A DNA stretch of 64,000 nt. It comes from Planctomycetota bacterium (GTDB taxonomy: Bacteria > Planctomycetota > Brocadiia > Brocadiales > Brocadiaceae). Where the stretch lies: positions 1 through 64,000 of the forward strand of contig JACRII010000132.1 in NCBI GenBank assembly GCA_016235875.1, given 5' to 3'. The notes below the pieces were generated by a model. That model was not told the DNA's origin and did not search any database. It worked only from the letters and a program-made list of their open reading frames with translations. Made by a program: the position numbers and the translations under genes. Shown piece after piece: positions 14,996 through 23,797 of the stretch (position 1 is the stretch's first letter; each line of letters opens with the position of its first letter).

Positions 14996-17227
14996 ATGAA
15001 TAACGTAGCAGCGCTTAAGCCTGAGGTTGAAAACATTTTGAATGAGAAAACTGAACACATTACGCAGCGTACTTCATTTCTTACAAATCCACAGTTATCC
15101 CTGATTTGTTTTGGGGGCAAAGGCGGTGTAGGGAAAACAACCTCAGCGGCAGCAACGGCGCTCTATCTTGCAAAGAATAATCCTCAAAAGCGTATTCTGC
15201 TGGCTTCCGTCGATCCTGCCCATTCCCTCATGGATAGTCTAATAGAAAAGGATTTGTTCAAGAATCTTATGGTATGGGAAATAGATGCATATACCTCATT
15301 CCAGCAATTTATGAAGAGACACAGTAACACGTTAAAAATAATTATGGAAAGAGGCACCCTCCTTGATAACACCGATATATCTGCGCTTCTCTCCACTTCC
15401 CTGCCTGGAATAGACGAACTGATGGGCATGATCGAATTGGTTGATCTATTGGAAAATGATACCTATGACACCATCGTACTCGATACTGCGCCAACAGGAC
15501 ATACCGTCAAATTCCTGCAAATGCCCCATCTCATAAAGAACTGGACTCATTTACTGGATCTGATGATGGAAAAGCATCGTTATATGTCAAAGTTGTATAT
15601 GCGGCATTATCAATCCGACGATACCGATGCGTTCATTGAGGCATTTTCAAACGGCGCAAAAAAGGTTGAACGGGTGTTGCGGAATAAGTCATGCGAATTT
15701 GTGCCGGTAATGGTGCCGGAAGCGCTCAGTGTTAACGAGACAAAACGTTTTTTATCTGTGTTAAGAGGGCACAAAATCCCCGTAAAAGACATTATTGTAA
15801 ATCGCGTCAACCCTTTTGGCGATTGTTCCTTTTGTAATGGACAATATTTGTTACAAAAGAAATATATTGATGATATAAAGCATTGTTTTGATGGGTACAA
15901 TTTACTGATGATGCCTCTGTACAAAGAAGAAATCCATGGGAGAGATTTCTTACTGAATTTTGCAGAAATGATGACGGAGACCACCCTCCATCATGGTACA
16001 GAGGCTCATCCTCAAAATACTTTCCATATAAATGAGGTAACAGTTCACCCCCACCTAAACCTCCCCCATCAAGGGGGAGGTATACAAGGGGGCAATGAGT
16101 ATTCCCCGCCCCTGGTGGGAGGGGTAAGGGGAGGGGGTGAACCGTTACCAAATGAAATACTCCACTCCGCAATTCCCACCACTCTCCCTTTCATAATATC
16201 GGCTAATCCACCTTTAGAAAAAGGGGACTGGGAGGATTCAGTGTCCTTTTCTCGTGAGAGAAACCGCCTTCCCATACCTAAAGCCACGATAGAATTCCTG
16301 ATGTTTGGCGGCAAGGGAGGTGTGGGTAAGACAACCATTGCCAGCGCCTCAGCGTTGTCACTGGCAGATATCTACCCGGAAAAGCGTGTTTTGCTTTTTT
16401 CAACCGACCCTGCCCATTCCCTTTCCGATTGTTTGGGTGTGGTTGTTGGAGAAGACGTTTTATCCCTTAAAAATAATCTTTATGTACAGGAAATGGATGC
16501 TGGAAAAGAATATAAAAAATTGAAATGCCTTTATACAGATGAAATCAAAGACATTATGACCGCATTTGTAAAAGGGGATGCTGCCATAAATGTGGTATTC
16601 GAGAAAGAGATCATGGAATCTTTTATAGATATGACCCCGCCTGGCATAGACGAGGTTATGGCCATTGCCACGATTATTGACTATATGGATAAAGGGAATT
16701 TCGACTTGTTTATTTTGGATACGGCGCCGACAGGACATCTCATACGGTTTCTCGAAATGCCGGAATTGGTGCTCGACTGGTTGAAATTCTTTTTTAACCT
16801 TTTTTTAAAATATAAAAATGTCTTTCGTATGCCGAAACTTTCGGCCTTCCTGGTCGATCTGTCAAAAAAGGTTAAAAAGCTTTTGACCCTGCTCCGTGAC
16901 AATGGAAAGTCGCTATTTATTCCCATCGCCATTCCCACTGAAATGGCTTACCATGAAACGAGTGACCTTGTCGAGGCTCTCTGGAAGCTTAAAATTCCGG
17001 TGAGTCAAATGATACTGAATATGGCGCACCCCCCTTCCCCAAGTAGCGTAACAGCCGCCGAATGTGCGCTGTGCATCAATAGAATTGCATACGAAAGAAA
17101 GACCTTCGATAACTTTAAACACCTGTTTCCTGTGGGAACCCCGTACGTCATATACAGGCAAGAGCAGGAGGTGTGTGGAGTAAAGGCCCTAGAAAATTTT
17201 GGCAGGGAATTGTATGAATATCATTAA
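14996..17227 (+). CDS. Tandem ArsA/GET3-like ATPase of the gas-vesicle cluster, with in-frame repeat linker
   Basis: 743 aa with two complete ArsA-type halves. The deviant P-loops GGKGGVGKTT lie at about 40-49 and 437-446. Each half has the DPAHSL switch motif and a DTAPTGHTVKFL- or DTAPTGHLIRFL-type motif. The halves are joined by about 90 residues, of which about 347-385 are encoded by the palindromic element at 16036-16149. ArsA drives arsenite efflux and GET3 inserts tail-anchored proteins. With no ArsB nearby and hydrophobic Gvp clients in the operon, a GET3-like chaperone role is more likely (inference). Its end overlaps the next gvp gene by 14 bases. Confidence 0.9.
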   Translation: MNNVAALKPEVENILNEKTEHITQRTSFLTNPQLSLICFGGKGGVGKTTSAAATALYLAKNNPQKRILLASVDPAHSLMDSLIEKDLFKNLMVWEIDAYTSFQQFMKRHSNTLKIIMERGTLLDNTDISALLSTSLPGIDELMGMIELVDLLENDTYDTIVLDTAPTGHTVKFLQMPHLIKNWTHLLDLMMEKHRYMSKLYMRHYQSDDTDAFIEAFSNGAKKVERVLRNKSCEFVPVMVPEALSVNETKRFLSVLRGHKIPVKDIIVNRVNPFGDCSFCNGQYLLQKKYIDDIKHCFDGYNLLMMPLYKEEIHGRDFLLNFAEMMTETTLHHGTEAHPQNTFHINEVTVHPHLNLPHQGGGIQGGNEYSPPLVGGVRGGGEPLPNEILHSAIPTTLPFIISANPPLEKGDWEDSVSFSRERNRLPIPKATIEFLMFGGKGGVGKTTIASASALSLADIYPEKRVLLFSTDPAHSLSDCLGVVVGEDVLSLKNNLYVQEMDAGKEYKKLKCLYTDEIKDIMTAFVKGDAAINVVFEKEIMESFIDMTPPGIDEVMAIATIIDYMDKGNFDLFILDTAPTGHLIRFLEMPELVLDWLKFFFNLFLKYKNVFRMPKLSAFLVDLSKKVKKLLTLLRDNGKSLFIPIAIPTEMAYHETSDLVEALWKLKIPVSQMILNMAHPPSPSSVTAAECALCINRIAYERKTFDNFKHLFPVGTPYVIYRQEQEVCGVKALENFGRELYEYH
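16036..16149. repeat. Coding palindromic element, copy 3 (inside the tandem ArsA gene)
   Basis: It begins GGTAACAGTTCACCCCC and ends GGGGGTGAACCGTTACC. It is shorter than copy 2 because the central C-run/G-run palindrome is reduced to CTCCCCCATCAAGGGGGAG. The reading frame and orientation are the same as in gvpF/L-1 and gvpF/L-2, giving again the GGGIQG.NEYSPP signature. It falls in the linker between the two ATPase halves. Confidence 0.88.
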
Positions 17228-17612
17228 AAAATTATTTGGTCTGCTATATAAAGTATACATAATCTTAAGAGAACGCTTTTTCCTTATTCCTCCTCCGGAA
17301 ACTCATCCTCCCCAGCCTTCCTCCTTTATGGGGGAGGGTATGGGAGGGGATGAATTTCAACCCTCGCCGTTTTCTACATACGGAGGCGGAGAGGTGCTGG
17401 AGGAAGAAAGAACAGGTGGTTTTGAAATCCCTCCATTACTGGAAGACCAGCGTATCTCTCTTTGTGAAACACTTGACCGCGTGTTGAATACAGGCGTGGT
17501 AGTCCACGGTGACATCACGATATCAGTGGCTAACATTGACTTGATTTACATTGGGCTGAGGGCATTATTAACCTCTGTGGAAACTGCAAGACAGTCAGGT
17601 ATAAACCAATGA
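17214..17612 (+). CDS. GvpA-family minor gas vesicle protein (GvpJ/M/S-like) with repeat-derived N-terminal extension
   Basis: 132 aa from the ATG at 17214, inside the end of the ATPase gene. The C-terminal ~60 residues are a GvpA-family domain: SLCETLDRVLNTGVVVHGDITISVANIDLIYIGL. Before it lie a hydrophobic N-terminus (about 1-25) and a Pro/Gly-rich stretch (about 26-65) encoded by C-run/G-run palindromic DNA (17282-17400), another coding repeat though not the same subtype as the three above. Minor GvpA paralogues (J, M, S) are thought to nucleate or shape vesicles. Which one this is cannot be decided. Confidence 0.8.
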   Translation: MNIIKKLFGLLYKVYIILRERFFLIPPPETHPPQPSSFMGEGMGGDEFQPSPFSTYGGGEVLEEERTGGFEIPPLLEDQRISLCETLDRVLNTGVVVHGDITISVANIDLIYIGLRALLTSVETARQSGINQ

Positions 17613-17648
17613 CAGATATTTAAATTTACCACAGAAAGGTGGATATGA

Positions 17649-17957
17649 ATGGAAAGACAGCGCACCGCTATAACACAGTCGACCAACTCAGCAACGCTCG
17701 CCGATGTATTGGAACGAGTCCTCGACAAAGGCCTGGTCATTGCAGGAGACATTAAGATTAAGCTCGTTGACATCGAACTCCTGACCATACAGATACGCCT
17801 TGTGATTGCCTCAGTCGAAAAGGCAAAGGAAATGGGGATGGACTGGTGGACAACAAACAAGGACTTCAATTCCACATTCAATACGTCACAAAATGTAGAT
17901 GAACTGGAGACGATAAAAAAACGTATAGAAATACTCGAGTCCAAAAAACTAGCATAA
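17649..17957 (+). CDS. gvpJ: GvpA-family minor gas vesicle protein (GvpJ-like)
   Basis: 102 aa. Residues about 17-65 are a GvpA-type core (TLADVLERVLDKGLVIAGDIKIKLVDIELLTIQIRLVIAS). This is followed by AKEMGMDWW and a C-terminal helix (ELETIKKRIEILESK) that GvpA lacks, a length and layout typical of GvpJ. GAAAGGTGGATATGA precedes the ATG. GvpJ is a minor vesicle component implicated in tip assembly in studied organisms. Confidence 0.88.
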   Translation: MERQRTAITQSTNSATLADVLERVLDKGLVIAGDIKIKLVDIELLTIQIRLVIASVEKAKEMGMDWWTTNKDFNSTFNTSQNVDELETIKKRIEILESKKLA

Positions 17958-18004
17958 TTATTTCGTCATGAGTTAATACAACAAAAAAGCGTAAGAGGGT
18001 TTTA

Positions 18005-18120
18005 GCTGGTTCAATCTTGCAGATTGAACCGAAACAGTTGGCATAGTTTTGTCTCATTGCAGAATTCAAATCCTATGGCCAATTCGAAACATATGGTTCA
18101 ATCTGCAAGATTGAACCAGC
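18005..18120. repeat. Pair of GGTTCAATC..GATTGAACC palindromes
   Basis: Palindromes at 18005-18030 and 18095-18120 (GGTTCAATCTTGCAGATTG and its inverse form) stand about 65 bases apart, in opposite orientation. Further copies are at 18976-19004 and, interrupted, at 26099-26150. They precede the secreted-protein gene. Confidence 0.75.
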
Positions 18121-18147
18121 CATGAAATGTTTTGAAAGGAGGTTGGT

Positions 18148-18816
18148 ATGAAGAAGTATCTGATCGGTGTTTTTATATTTTTGTTTGTAGCTGCTTTTAG
18201 TTCAGCATACGAGGTATTTGCGCAGGAAACGTATGATTTTGATGGAACCATTCAGGTGAAAGTGGGAAAAAAGAAACTAAAAGAAGATGTGTCTGGAACG
18301 GTAGACATTACTATGACTGAAGAAGAGGAGTTTATTAAAAAGGGAAACGCCAAATCGAGCCATGATGATTCCGGCGGTGGTAGCGCCTTCGAAAGCGCAA
18401 CCTTTAATTTTGAGTTTGGAACAGAGGACACAGAATGTGGCGATACCCTGGATGAAGAGGAAATAGAGGTAGATGCCGAACCTCAGGAGGATGGAGGCGG
18501 TGGAAGTAAAACGAATGTCAGAATAGAATTAGATCAAAATTCGATGACCGATGTTATTGCAAGAATTCTGGAAAAGAATGGAGCAACTGTACAGGAAGCG
18601 TTGGATTTAGATGATTGTTTTTCTACAACGGGTGGTGGTGAGCAGATCGTGGATTTCTGGGTTAATTATGTTTCAGGCACTGCATATATTAAAAGCACTT
18701 ACATAAAGATAAGTTTTAGTGGGAACGCAGAAATTCAAATTTCTGATCAGGACTATCAGAATCAAAAAAGGTACAAACAAAGAATTTCAGGTAAATTGAT
18801 AATACCACTCGAATAG
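18148..18816 (+). CDS. Secreted or periplasmic protein of unknown function inside the gvp cluster
   Basis: 222 aa, preceded by GAAAGGAGGTTGGT, one of the best ribosome-binding sites in the window. It has a clear signal peptide (KKYLIGVFIFLFVAAFSSA..., cleavage near the AQE at residue 25-30, no lipobox). The mature part is acidic and Gly-rich, with three Cys residues and beta-type sequence at the end (SGTAYIKSTYIKISF). I know no family. A secreted protein between gvpJ and gvpK is unexpected, since gas vesicles are cytoplasmic. It may be an unrelated passenger or mark a compartment-specific role. Confidence 0.75.
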   Translation: MKKYLIGVFIFLFVAAFSSAYEVFAQETYDFDGTIQVKVGKKKLKEDVSGTVDITMTEEEEFIKKGNAKSSHDDSGGGSAFESATFNFEFGTEDTECGDTLDEEEIEVDAEPQEDGGGGSKTNVRIELDQNSMTDVIARILEKNGATVQEALDLDDCFSTTGGGEQIVDFWVNYVSGTAYIKSTYIKISFSGNAEIQISDQDYQNQKRYKQRISGKLIIPLE

Positions 18817-19142
18817 AATGAAGATACTTGCGCTGCATGACGGTAAATAAAACCTCATGAGCCAAAGGATCACAAAAGGGCATAAAAATATTTCACCCTC
18901 CCTTAATCCCTCCCATCAAGGGAGGGAAAGTTCCCTCGCCCCTTGTGGGAGAGGGTCTGGGTGAGGGGATTCAAAGCTGGTTCAATCTGCTAGATTGAAC
19001 CAGCCAAGAGCGACAAATCGAGTTGTCATTGCGAGGGGCATAAGTCACGAAGCAATCTTTCAATCCCCCATGGGGGATTAAGGGGGAACGGGGGATTGAT
19101 TTACTTCGTTCACAATGACATTTTTGCATAATTGGAGAATCC
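18817..19142. repeat. Repeat-filled spacer before gvpK
   Basis: There is a CCCTCCC/GGGAGGG palindrome at about 18897-18968, a GGTTCAATC palindrome at 18976-19004, and at 19024-19120 a TGTCATTGCGAG ... CACAATGACA repeat whose middle is interrupted by another G/C palindrome (AATCCCCCATGGGGGATT). No gene is seen. Confidence 0.7.
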
Positions 19143-19478
19143 ATGCCGCATATAGAAACCGATACACCGGATATATTCAGTCGTATCATATCTCAAGAAA
19201 AGAAATCCGTTTTACCAAATCACATTAATATCGACCCGGAGGATGTGAGCAAGGGGCTTGCAAAATTAGTGCTGACCATTATCGAATTACTACGTGAACT
19301 TCTCGAACGCCAGGCCATCAGGCGCATCGATAGCGGGACATTAACCAGAGAGGAAATGAACAACCTGGGGACTACTTTCATGAAGCTAGCGGAAAAAATG
19401 GAAGAACTCAAATCGCAGTTTGGTTTAAAAACAGAAGACCTGAACATCGACCTGGGTCCCATCGGAAAATTGCTTTAA
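19143..19478 (+). CDS. gvpK: Gas vesicle protein GvpK
   Basis: 111 aa. The family signature is clear: INIDPEDVSKGLAKLVLTI, ELLRELLERQAIRRIDSG and ...EEMNNLGTTFMKLAEKM. GvpK is an essential accessory protein of gas-vesicle formation. It is the last recognisable gvp gene of the cluster. The HD-GYP gene begins 62 bases after its stop, on the same strand. Confidence 0.97.
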   Translation: MPHIETDTPDIFSRIISQEKKSVLPNHINIDPEDVSKGLAKLVLTIIELLRELLERQAIRRIDSGTLTREEMNNLGTTFMKLAEKMEELKSQFGLKTEDLNIDLGPIGKLL

Positions 19479-19540
19479 GAATTCAACACCCATGATTTTG
19501 CTTTACCCGGGTAACCCAACCACCCTATTTAAACGTTAAG

Positions 19541-21295
19541 GTGAAACGTGCCTTGCGAAATAGCATCGTTACAAAGATATTTATCTCATTTCTGCTGGTC
19601 TCATTGCTGCCCATGGTTGCCCTTATTGCCTATAACGATTGGGCAAACCGACGTCTTATATACAGCATGAAAACAGCAGAGTTAAAAAATCAGGCAAGCA
19701 AAATTGCCAGGATTATCGATTTTCAAACTATCCATAAGAAAAGCATGATACAGGGCGTATGCAGCAAACACCTGATAAGGGCTGCCGACAAAGAGACAAG
19801 CGCTTTTCTTGTGAAAAGTCGCATGAAGAGACTGTTAAATCACTTCGCTTCTTCAGAATCAATTTTTATCCTCGATACTCATGGAGACATCATTGTCGCA
19901 AATACTCATGATATTCAAACAAAAAATTATAGCGCACGAGATTTCTTTAAAGAGGCTGTGAATGGTAATACCTATGTCTCTGAACCTGCCATGGATCAAG
20001 GGGAAGGGTACATTTATTATAGTACGCCCGTCAGGAATTATAAGAAAGAAATCATAGGTGTCATGGTAATGAGGCGCCATGCTGAAGAGCTATGGAAGTT
20101 AATTGAAGAGGAAAAGAATTCTCTTGGGAAAGGGAGTTTGTGCATCCTGACAGATAGATATGGCGTGAGGATTGCGCATGCAACGGATAGGAGTTTGGTC
20201 TTCAAATCCTGGATTAAGCTGGATCCCGGGATTAAAAAGAATCTGGAGACGGAATATTATTATGGTGAAGATATAAAGGAGATAGGTTTTACAGAAATAC
20301 CTGAAGTTTCTGAGGCACTGGCTCAAAATGCAGGGGGTATATTCGTCCACCCGCTGGTAATCAGTACTGAAGCTTATTTGGGGTATTGTATGCCTTTAAA
20401 AGAGAAGGACTGGAGGCTTCTCTACACAGTGCCCGCCTCTGCTTTTCTGGCACAGATAAAACATCTGACACGAAACGCCGTCCTTTCAACGGGCGTTGTT
20501 TTTGTTGTCGTTATAGTCCTTGCATGGCAACTTTCGGTAAGTTTGGCTCGACCGGTTAAAAACCTGACTTCAGCAGCCAATGCGATTGCCAATGGCAACC
20601 TTGACTTCCCTATTATTCACAGGCAACAGCAGCATGAGGTCGGAGTATTGATGCAGTCCTTTGAGGTAATGAGGCATAAGATCAAGGATTCTTATAAAGA
20701 ATTGAAGGATGCCAATATTGAGGCGTTGCTCATGTTGGCCAGGGCATGTGAGGTGCGGGATGAAGATACGGGCAATCATGTCTTGCGCATTAACTATTAT
20801 TCCATGGCCCTGGCAAAAGAACTAGGTCTGAAGGAGTCATTTATAAAGGAATTAGGGCCATCGAGTATTTTACACGACGTAGGGAAGATACATATCCCTG
20901 ATTACATATTGAAAAAACAGGGTTATTTTACCAATAAAGAGAGAGAAGAAATGAAAAAACACCCTCTGTATGGTGACAGGATACTCGGTGACAGTGAATT
21001 CTTTCATTTAGCCAAAGAGATTGCCCGATGGCACCACGAGAACTTTGATGGCACTGGCTATCCTGACCGGTTAAAAGGAGAGGCAATTCCTATCTCGGCA
21101 CGGATCGTAAGGCTTGCTGATACCTATGATGCCTTGGTCAGTAAAAGACGTTATAAGAGTGCATGGTCTGACCAGCAGGCATACAATCAGATCGTAGACC
21201 ATAGCGGCACTTATTTTGATCCCTTGGTGGTAGAAGCCTTTAAGCGTTTATTCGAAAGGGGAGACATTCGGGAGATTAAGAATAGGTATACCTGA
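19541..21295 (+). CDS. Membrane HD-GYP protein (dCache-HAMP-HD-GYP), putative c-di-GMP phosphodiesterase
   Basis: 584 aa from a GTG codon. A membrane helix (about 12-30), an extracytoplasmic double-Cache-like sensor (about 35-305), a second helix (about 310-333) and HAMP (about 334-390) are followed by a complete HD-GYP domain: H445-D446 in ILHDVGKI, HH in RWHHENFDG, G506-Y507-P508, then RLADTYDAL. HD-GYP proteins hydrolyse c-di-GMP and so favour planktonic life. Placement directly after gvpK suggests that buoyancy and surface attachment are switched together (inference). Confidence 0.93.
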   Translation: MKRALRNSIVTKIFISFLLVSLLPMVALIAYNDWANRRLIYSMKTAELKNQASKIARIIDFQTIHKKSMIQGVCSKHLIRAADKETSAFLVKSRMKRLLNHFASSESIFILDTHGDIIVANTHDIQTKNYSARDFFKEAVNGNTYVSEPAMDQGEGYIYYSTPVRNYKKEIIGVMVMRRHAEELWKLIEEEKNSLGKGSLCILTDRYGVRIAHATDRSLVFKSWIKLDPGIKKNLETEYYYGEDIKEIGFTEIPEVSEALAQNAGGIFVHPLVISTEAYLGYCMPLKEKDWRLLYTVPASAFLAQIKHLTRNAVLSTGVVFVVVIVLAWQLSVSLARPVKNLTSAANAIANGNLDFPIIHRQQQHEVGVLMQSFEVMRHKIKDSYKELKDANIEALLMLARACEVRDEDTGNHVLRINYYSMALAKELGLKESFIKELGPSSILHDVGKIHIPDYILKKQGYFTNKEREEMKKHPLYGDRILGDSEFFHLAKEIARWHHENFDGTGYPDRLKGEAIPISARIVRLADTYDALVSKRRYKSAWSDQQAYNQIVDHSGTYFDPLVVEAFKRLFERGDIREIKNRYT

Positions 21296-21444
21296 ATAAT
21301 TTTTTGTTTGAAGAAGAAGCGTCATTTTAAATATAATCATCCTGAACAAATTCTAATGTCAAATGCCAGAAATTGGAAACGAGGTTTAGAACGTTTTGAA
21401 TTTGTAATTTTGAAATTGTTTCGAATTTCGGGTTTAGCGCTACG

Positions 21445-21469
21445 GACTTCGTCGTGAGCTCAGTCGAAC
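21445..21469. repeat. Micro-element GACTTCGTCGTGAGCTCAG..., copy 2
   Basis: Same 25-base unit as at 14439, again directly followed by GATTTA, here just upstream of the GAF-phosphopentomutase gene. Confidence 0.65.
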
Positions 21470-21496
21470 GATTTAGCGGGTCAGGATTCATGATAT

Positions 21497-23239
21497 ATGT
21501 CATCTATCTCGGATGAAAAGAAGTTGTACCAACGACTCAAGACCCTCTCGGACGTCTTTTTACTACCCACCAGCAAACCCTTAGACTATAAATCAATTGT
21601 ACGGACGGTTACCAAACATTTTAAGATATTTACAGAGGCTGATGCATCCGTCCTTATGCTCAATAATAATAATGAAAACCTTACCCCCGTTTTTTCCATA
21701 GGCATTCCTTTTTCTAAAATTAAGGACTCAACCCTTCCGTTGTCTACACGATTGAAAGATATCGTATCTCGCCCGGTACTGGATGTGCGTTATTCTTCTT
21801 TTATGAACACCCCCCTTATTCACAATCGGAAACTGATTGGGCTGTCTGCCGTATTTAGTACCATACCAGAATATTTTCATACTTTTGAACGTGACAAATA
21901 CAATAACCTTCTTCTGACCATACTGGCCAGTTACTTCGCGGTGAGCATTGAAAATGTAACCTTGTCAGATTCCATAAAATCGCTGGAGCGTTCTGACGAG
22001 CAGGGAAAATGTGCAGGTACAATCCACATAGCCAGAGATGTGACCGAACAAAGGGAAAAAGGGAATCAAGCGATACAAAGAGTCGTAATTATAGTCCTGG
22101 ACGGTGTCGGTGTTGGCGCCATGCCTGATGCGCACTTGTATGGAGACGAAGGCAGTAATACCCTGGGAAATATTGCGGATGTTTTGGGTGGATTACAGTT
22201 ACCCAATTTGGAAAGACTGGGGCTTGGAAGAATTATACCTGCCATGGGAGTCTCTCCTTCAATTGCACCTTCTGGTTTTTATGGCAAGATGTCAGAAATC
22301 TCCGCGGGAAAGGATACCACTTCAGGCCACTGGGAAATGACGGGTGTTATAACAAAACAACCCTTTCCTACTTATCCGAATGGTTTTCCAAAAGAAATCA
22401 TAAATACATTTACAAATAAAATCGGGCGGTCCATCCTGGGTAATAAACCTGCTTCGGGCACTGAAATTATTCAGGAATTGGGAAAAGAACATATCGAGAC
22501 GGGATTTCCGATAGTGTACACCTCAGCCGACAGTGTCTTTCAGATCGCAGCCTGTGAGGATATTATACCAATTTCAGTGTTATACAAAATGTGCGAAACA
22601 GCCCGTGAGATATTAACAGGAGAACATGCCGTAGGCCGGGTTATTGCGCGCCCATTTGTCGTAAAAAACGGACAATTCATCAGGACAGACAGGCGTAAGG
22701 ATTTTTCTTTAGCGCCACCATCACCTACAATTTTAGATCATGCACTTCAAAAGGGACTGGAGGTGGTCGGTATCGGTAAGATTGGTGATATATTTGCGCA
22801 CAAGGGATTATCAGAAGAGATACACACACATGATAATCAAGATGGAATTACACGTACCATACAATGCATAAAAAGGAATTTTAAAGGTATCCTTATTACA
22901 AACCTTGTCGATTTTGACATGAAATACGGTCACAGAAACGATGTCAAAGGATTTGCGGATGCCTTAAAAACCTTCGATAACCGCGTTCCCGAAATCCTTG
23001 AAGCGCTTGGCAAAGGGGATATTTTGTTTATTACGGCAGATCATGGTTGTGACCCAACCACACCGAGCACAGACCATTCCAGAGAGTATGTACCGCTATT
23101 GGTCTATGGAAAAGCATTGAAATCCCCCGCATCATTAGGCATTCGTCAATCTTTTGCTGATTTAGGAGCCACCGTAGCAGAAATTTTAGGTCTTCCCCCC
23201 CTGCCGTGTGGCCAGAGTTTTTATGAGAATTTATTTTAA
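21497..23239 (+). CDS. deoB: GAF domain fused to phosphopentomutase (DeoB)
   Basis: 580 aa. Residues about 1-165 look like a GAF sensor domain, about 172-186 like the tail of a PAS domain ([10 protein letters not shown]), and about 195-580 are a full-length phosphopentomutase. DeoB motifs include [16 protein letters not shown], the catalytic-threonine region [22 protein letters not shown] and the metal site [17 protein letters not shown]. DeoB interconverts (deoxy)ribose 1- and 5-phosphate in nucleoside salvage and normally has no sensor domain. The join is in frame with no ATG at the DeoB start; an in-frame GTG near 22039 lacks a clear ribosome-binding site. Either a true fusion or a recent join to a truncated sensor gene. 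Confidence 0.9.
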   Translation: MSSISDEKKLYQRLKTLSDVFLLPTSKPLDYKSIVRTVTKHFKIFTEADASVLMLNNNNENLTPVFSIGIPFSKIKDSTLPLSTRLKDIVSRPVLDVRYSSFMNTPLIHNRKLIGLSAVFSTIPEYFHTFERDKYNNLLLTILASYFAVSIENVTLSDSIKSLERSDEQGKCAGTIHIARDVTEQREKGNQAIQRVVIIVLDGVGVGAMPDAHLYGDEGSNTLGNIADVLGGLQLPNLERLGLGRIIPAMGVSPSIAPSGFYGKMSEISAGKDTTSGHWEMTGVITKQPFPTYPNGFPKEIINTFTNKIGRSILGNKPASGTEIIQELGKEHIETGFPIVYTSADSVFQIAACEDIIPISVLYKMCETAREILTGEHAVGRVIARPFVVKNGQFIRTDRRKDFSLAPPSPTILDHALQKGLEVVGIGKIGDIFAHKGLSEEIHTHDNQDGITRTIQCIKRNFKGILITNLVDFDMKYGHRNDVKGFADALKTFDNRVPEILEALGKGDILFITADHGCDPTTPSTDHSREYVPLLVYGKALKSPASLGIRQSFADLGATVAEILGLPPLPCGQSFYENLF

Positions 23240-23318
23240 AAACTTAAAAGCATTGATTTTTACTAATCACAAATTAAAATATATACAATATTATAGTGTA
23301 GTTATGCGGTGAAAGGGG

Positions 23319-23783
23319 ATGGGTGTGAAACTCTCAGATGTCCTGACCAAAGAACGTATCATTATTAACCTGAATGGCAGGGATAAATATGACGTTCTGG
23401 GAAAATTGGTCAATGTCGCCAAGACTTCGGATAAGGTAACTGATGAAATAGACCTCCTCAAAAAGGTAATAGAACGAGAAAAGATTAAGAGTACGGGAAT
23501 CGGTGGGGGGATAGGAATACCACACGCACAAACTTCGGGTGTAACTGACATTATTGCGTGTTTGGGAATTTCCGAGCAAGGGATCGAATTCAATTCCCTT
23601 GATGACAAACCCGTTCATCTGGTTTTTTTAATCGCTACCAAAGAGCGAACAAATAGCACATATCTGGGGCTTTTAAGCCGAATAGCCCGTTTATTCATTG
23701 ATGAATCCTTTAAACAAAAAATCATTAAATCCAACGCACCCGAAGAAATCATGAATCTTATCCTCGAAAAAGAGAAGGAATAA
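23319..23783 (+). CDS. PTS EIIA (PtsN/fructose-type) domain protein
   Basis: 154 aa. EIIA-2 fold signature: KLSDVLTKERIIINL at the start and the phospho-histidine H69 in GIGIPHAQT. No EIIB/EIIC transport genes are near, so this is more likely a regulatory EIIA of the PtsN type than a sugar transporter. GTGAAAGGGG precedes the ATG. The downstream membrane-protein gene follows after 14 bases. Confidence 0.9.
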   Translation: MGVKLSDVLTKERIIINLNGRDKYDVLGKLVNVAKTSDKVTDEIDLLKKVIEREKIKSTGIGGGIGIPHAQTSGVTDIIACLGISEQGIEFNSLDDKPVHLVFLIATKERTNSTYLGLLSRIARLFIDESFKQKIIKSNAPEEIMNLILEKEKE

Positions 23784-23797
23784 AAAAGGGCGTCTTT

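Noticed and set aside
14996-17227. Arsenite efflux ATPase
   Set aside because: No arsB, arsR or arsenic genes in the window; context is entirely gas-vesicle.
23291-23618. - strand frames opposite the EIIA gene
   Set aside because: Shadows of the EIIA coding sequence, which has the phospho-histidine motif on the + strand.
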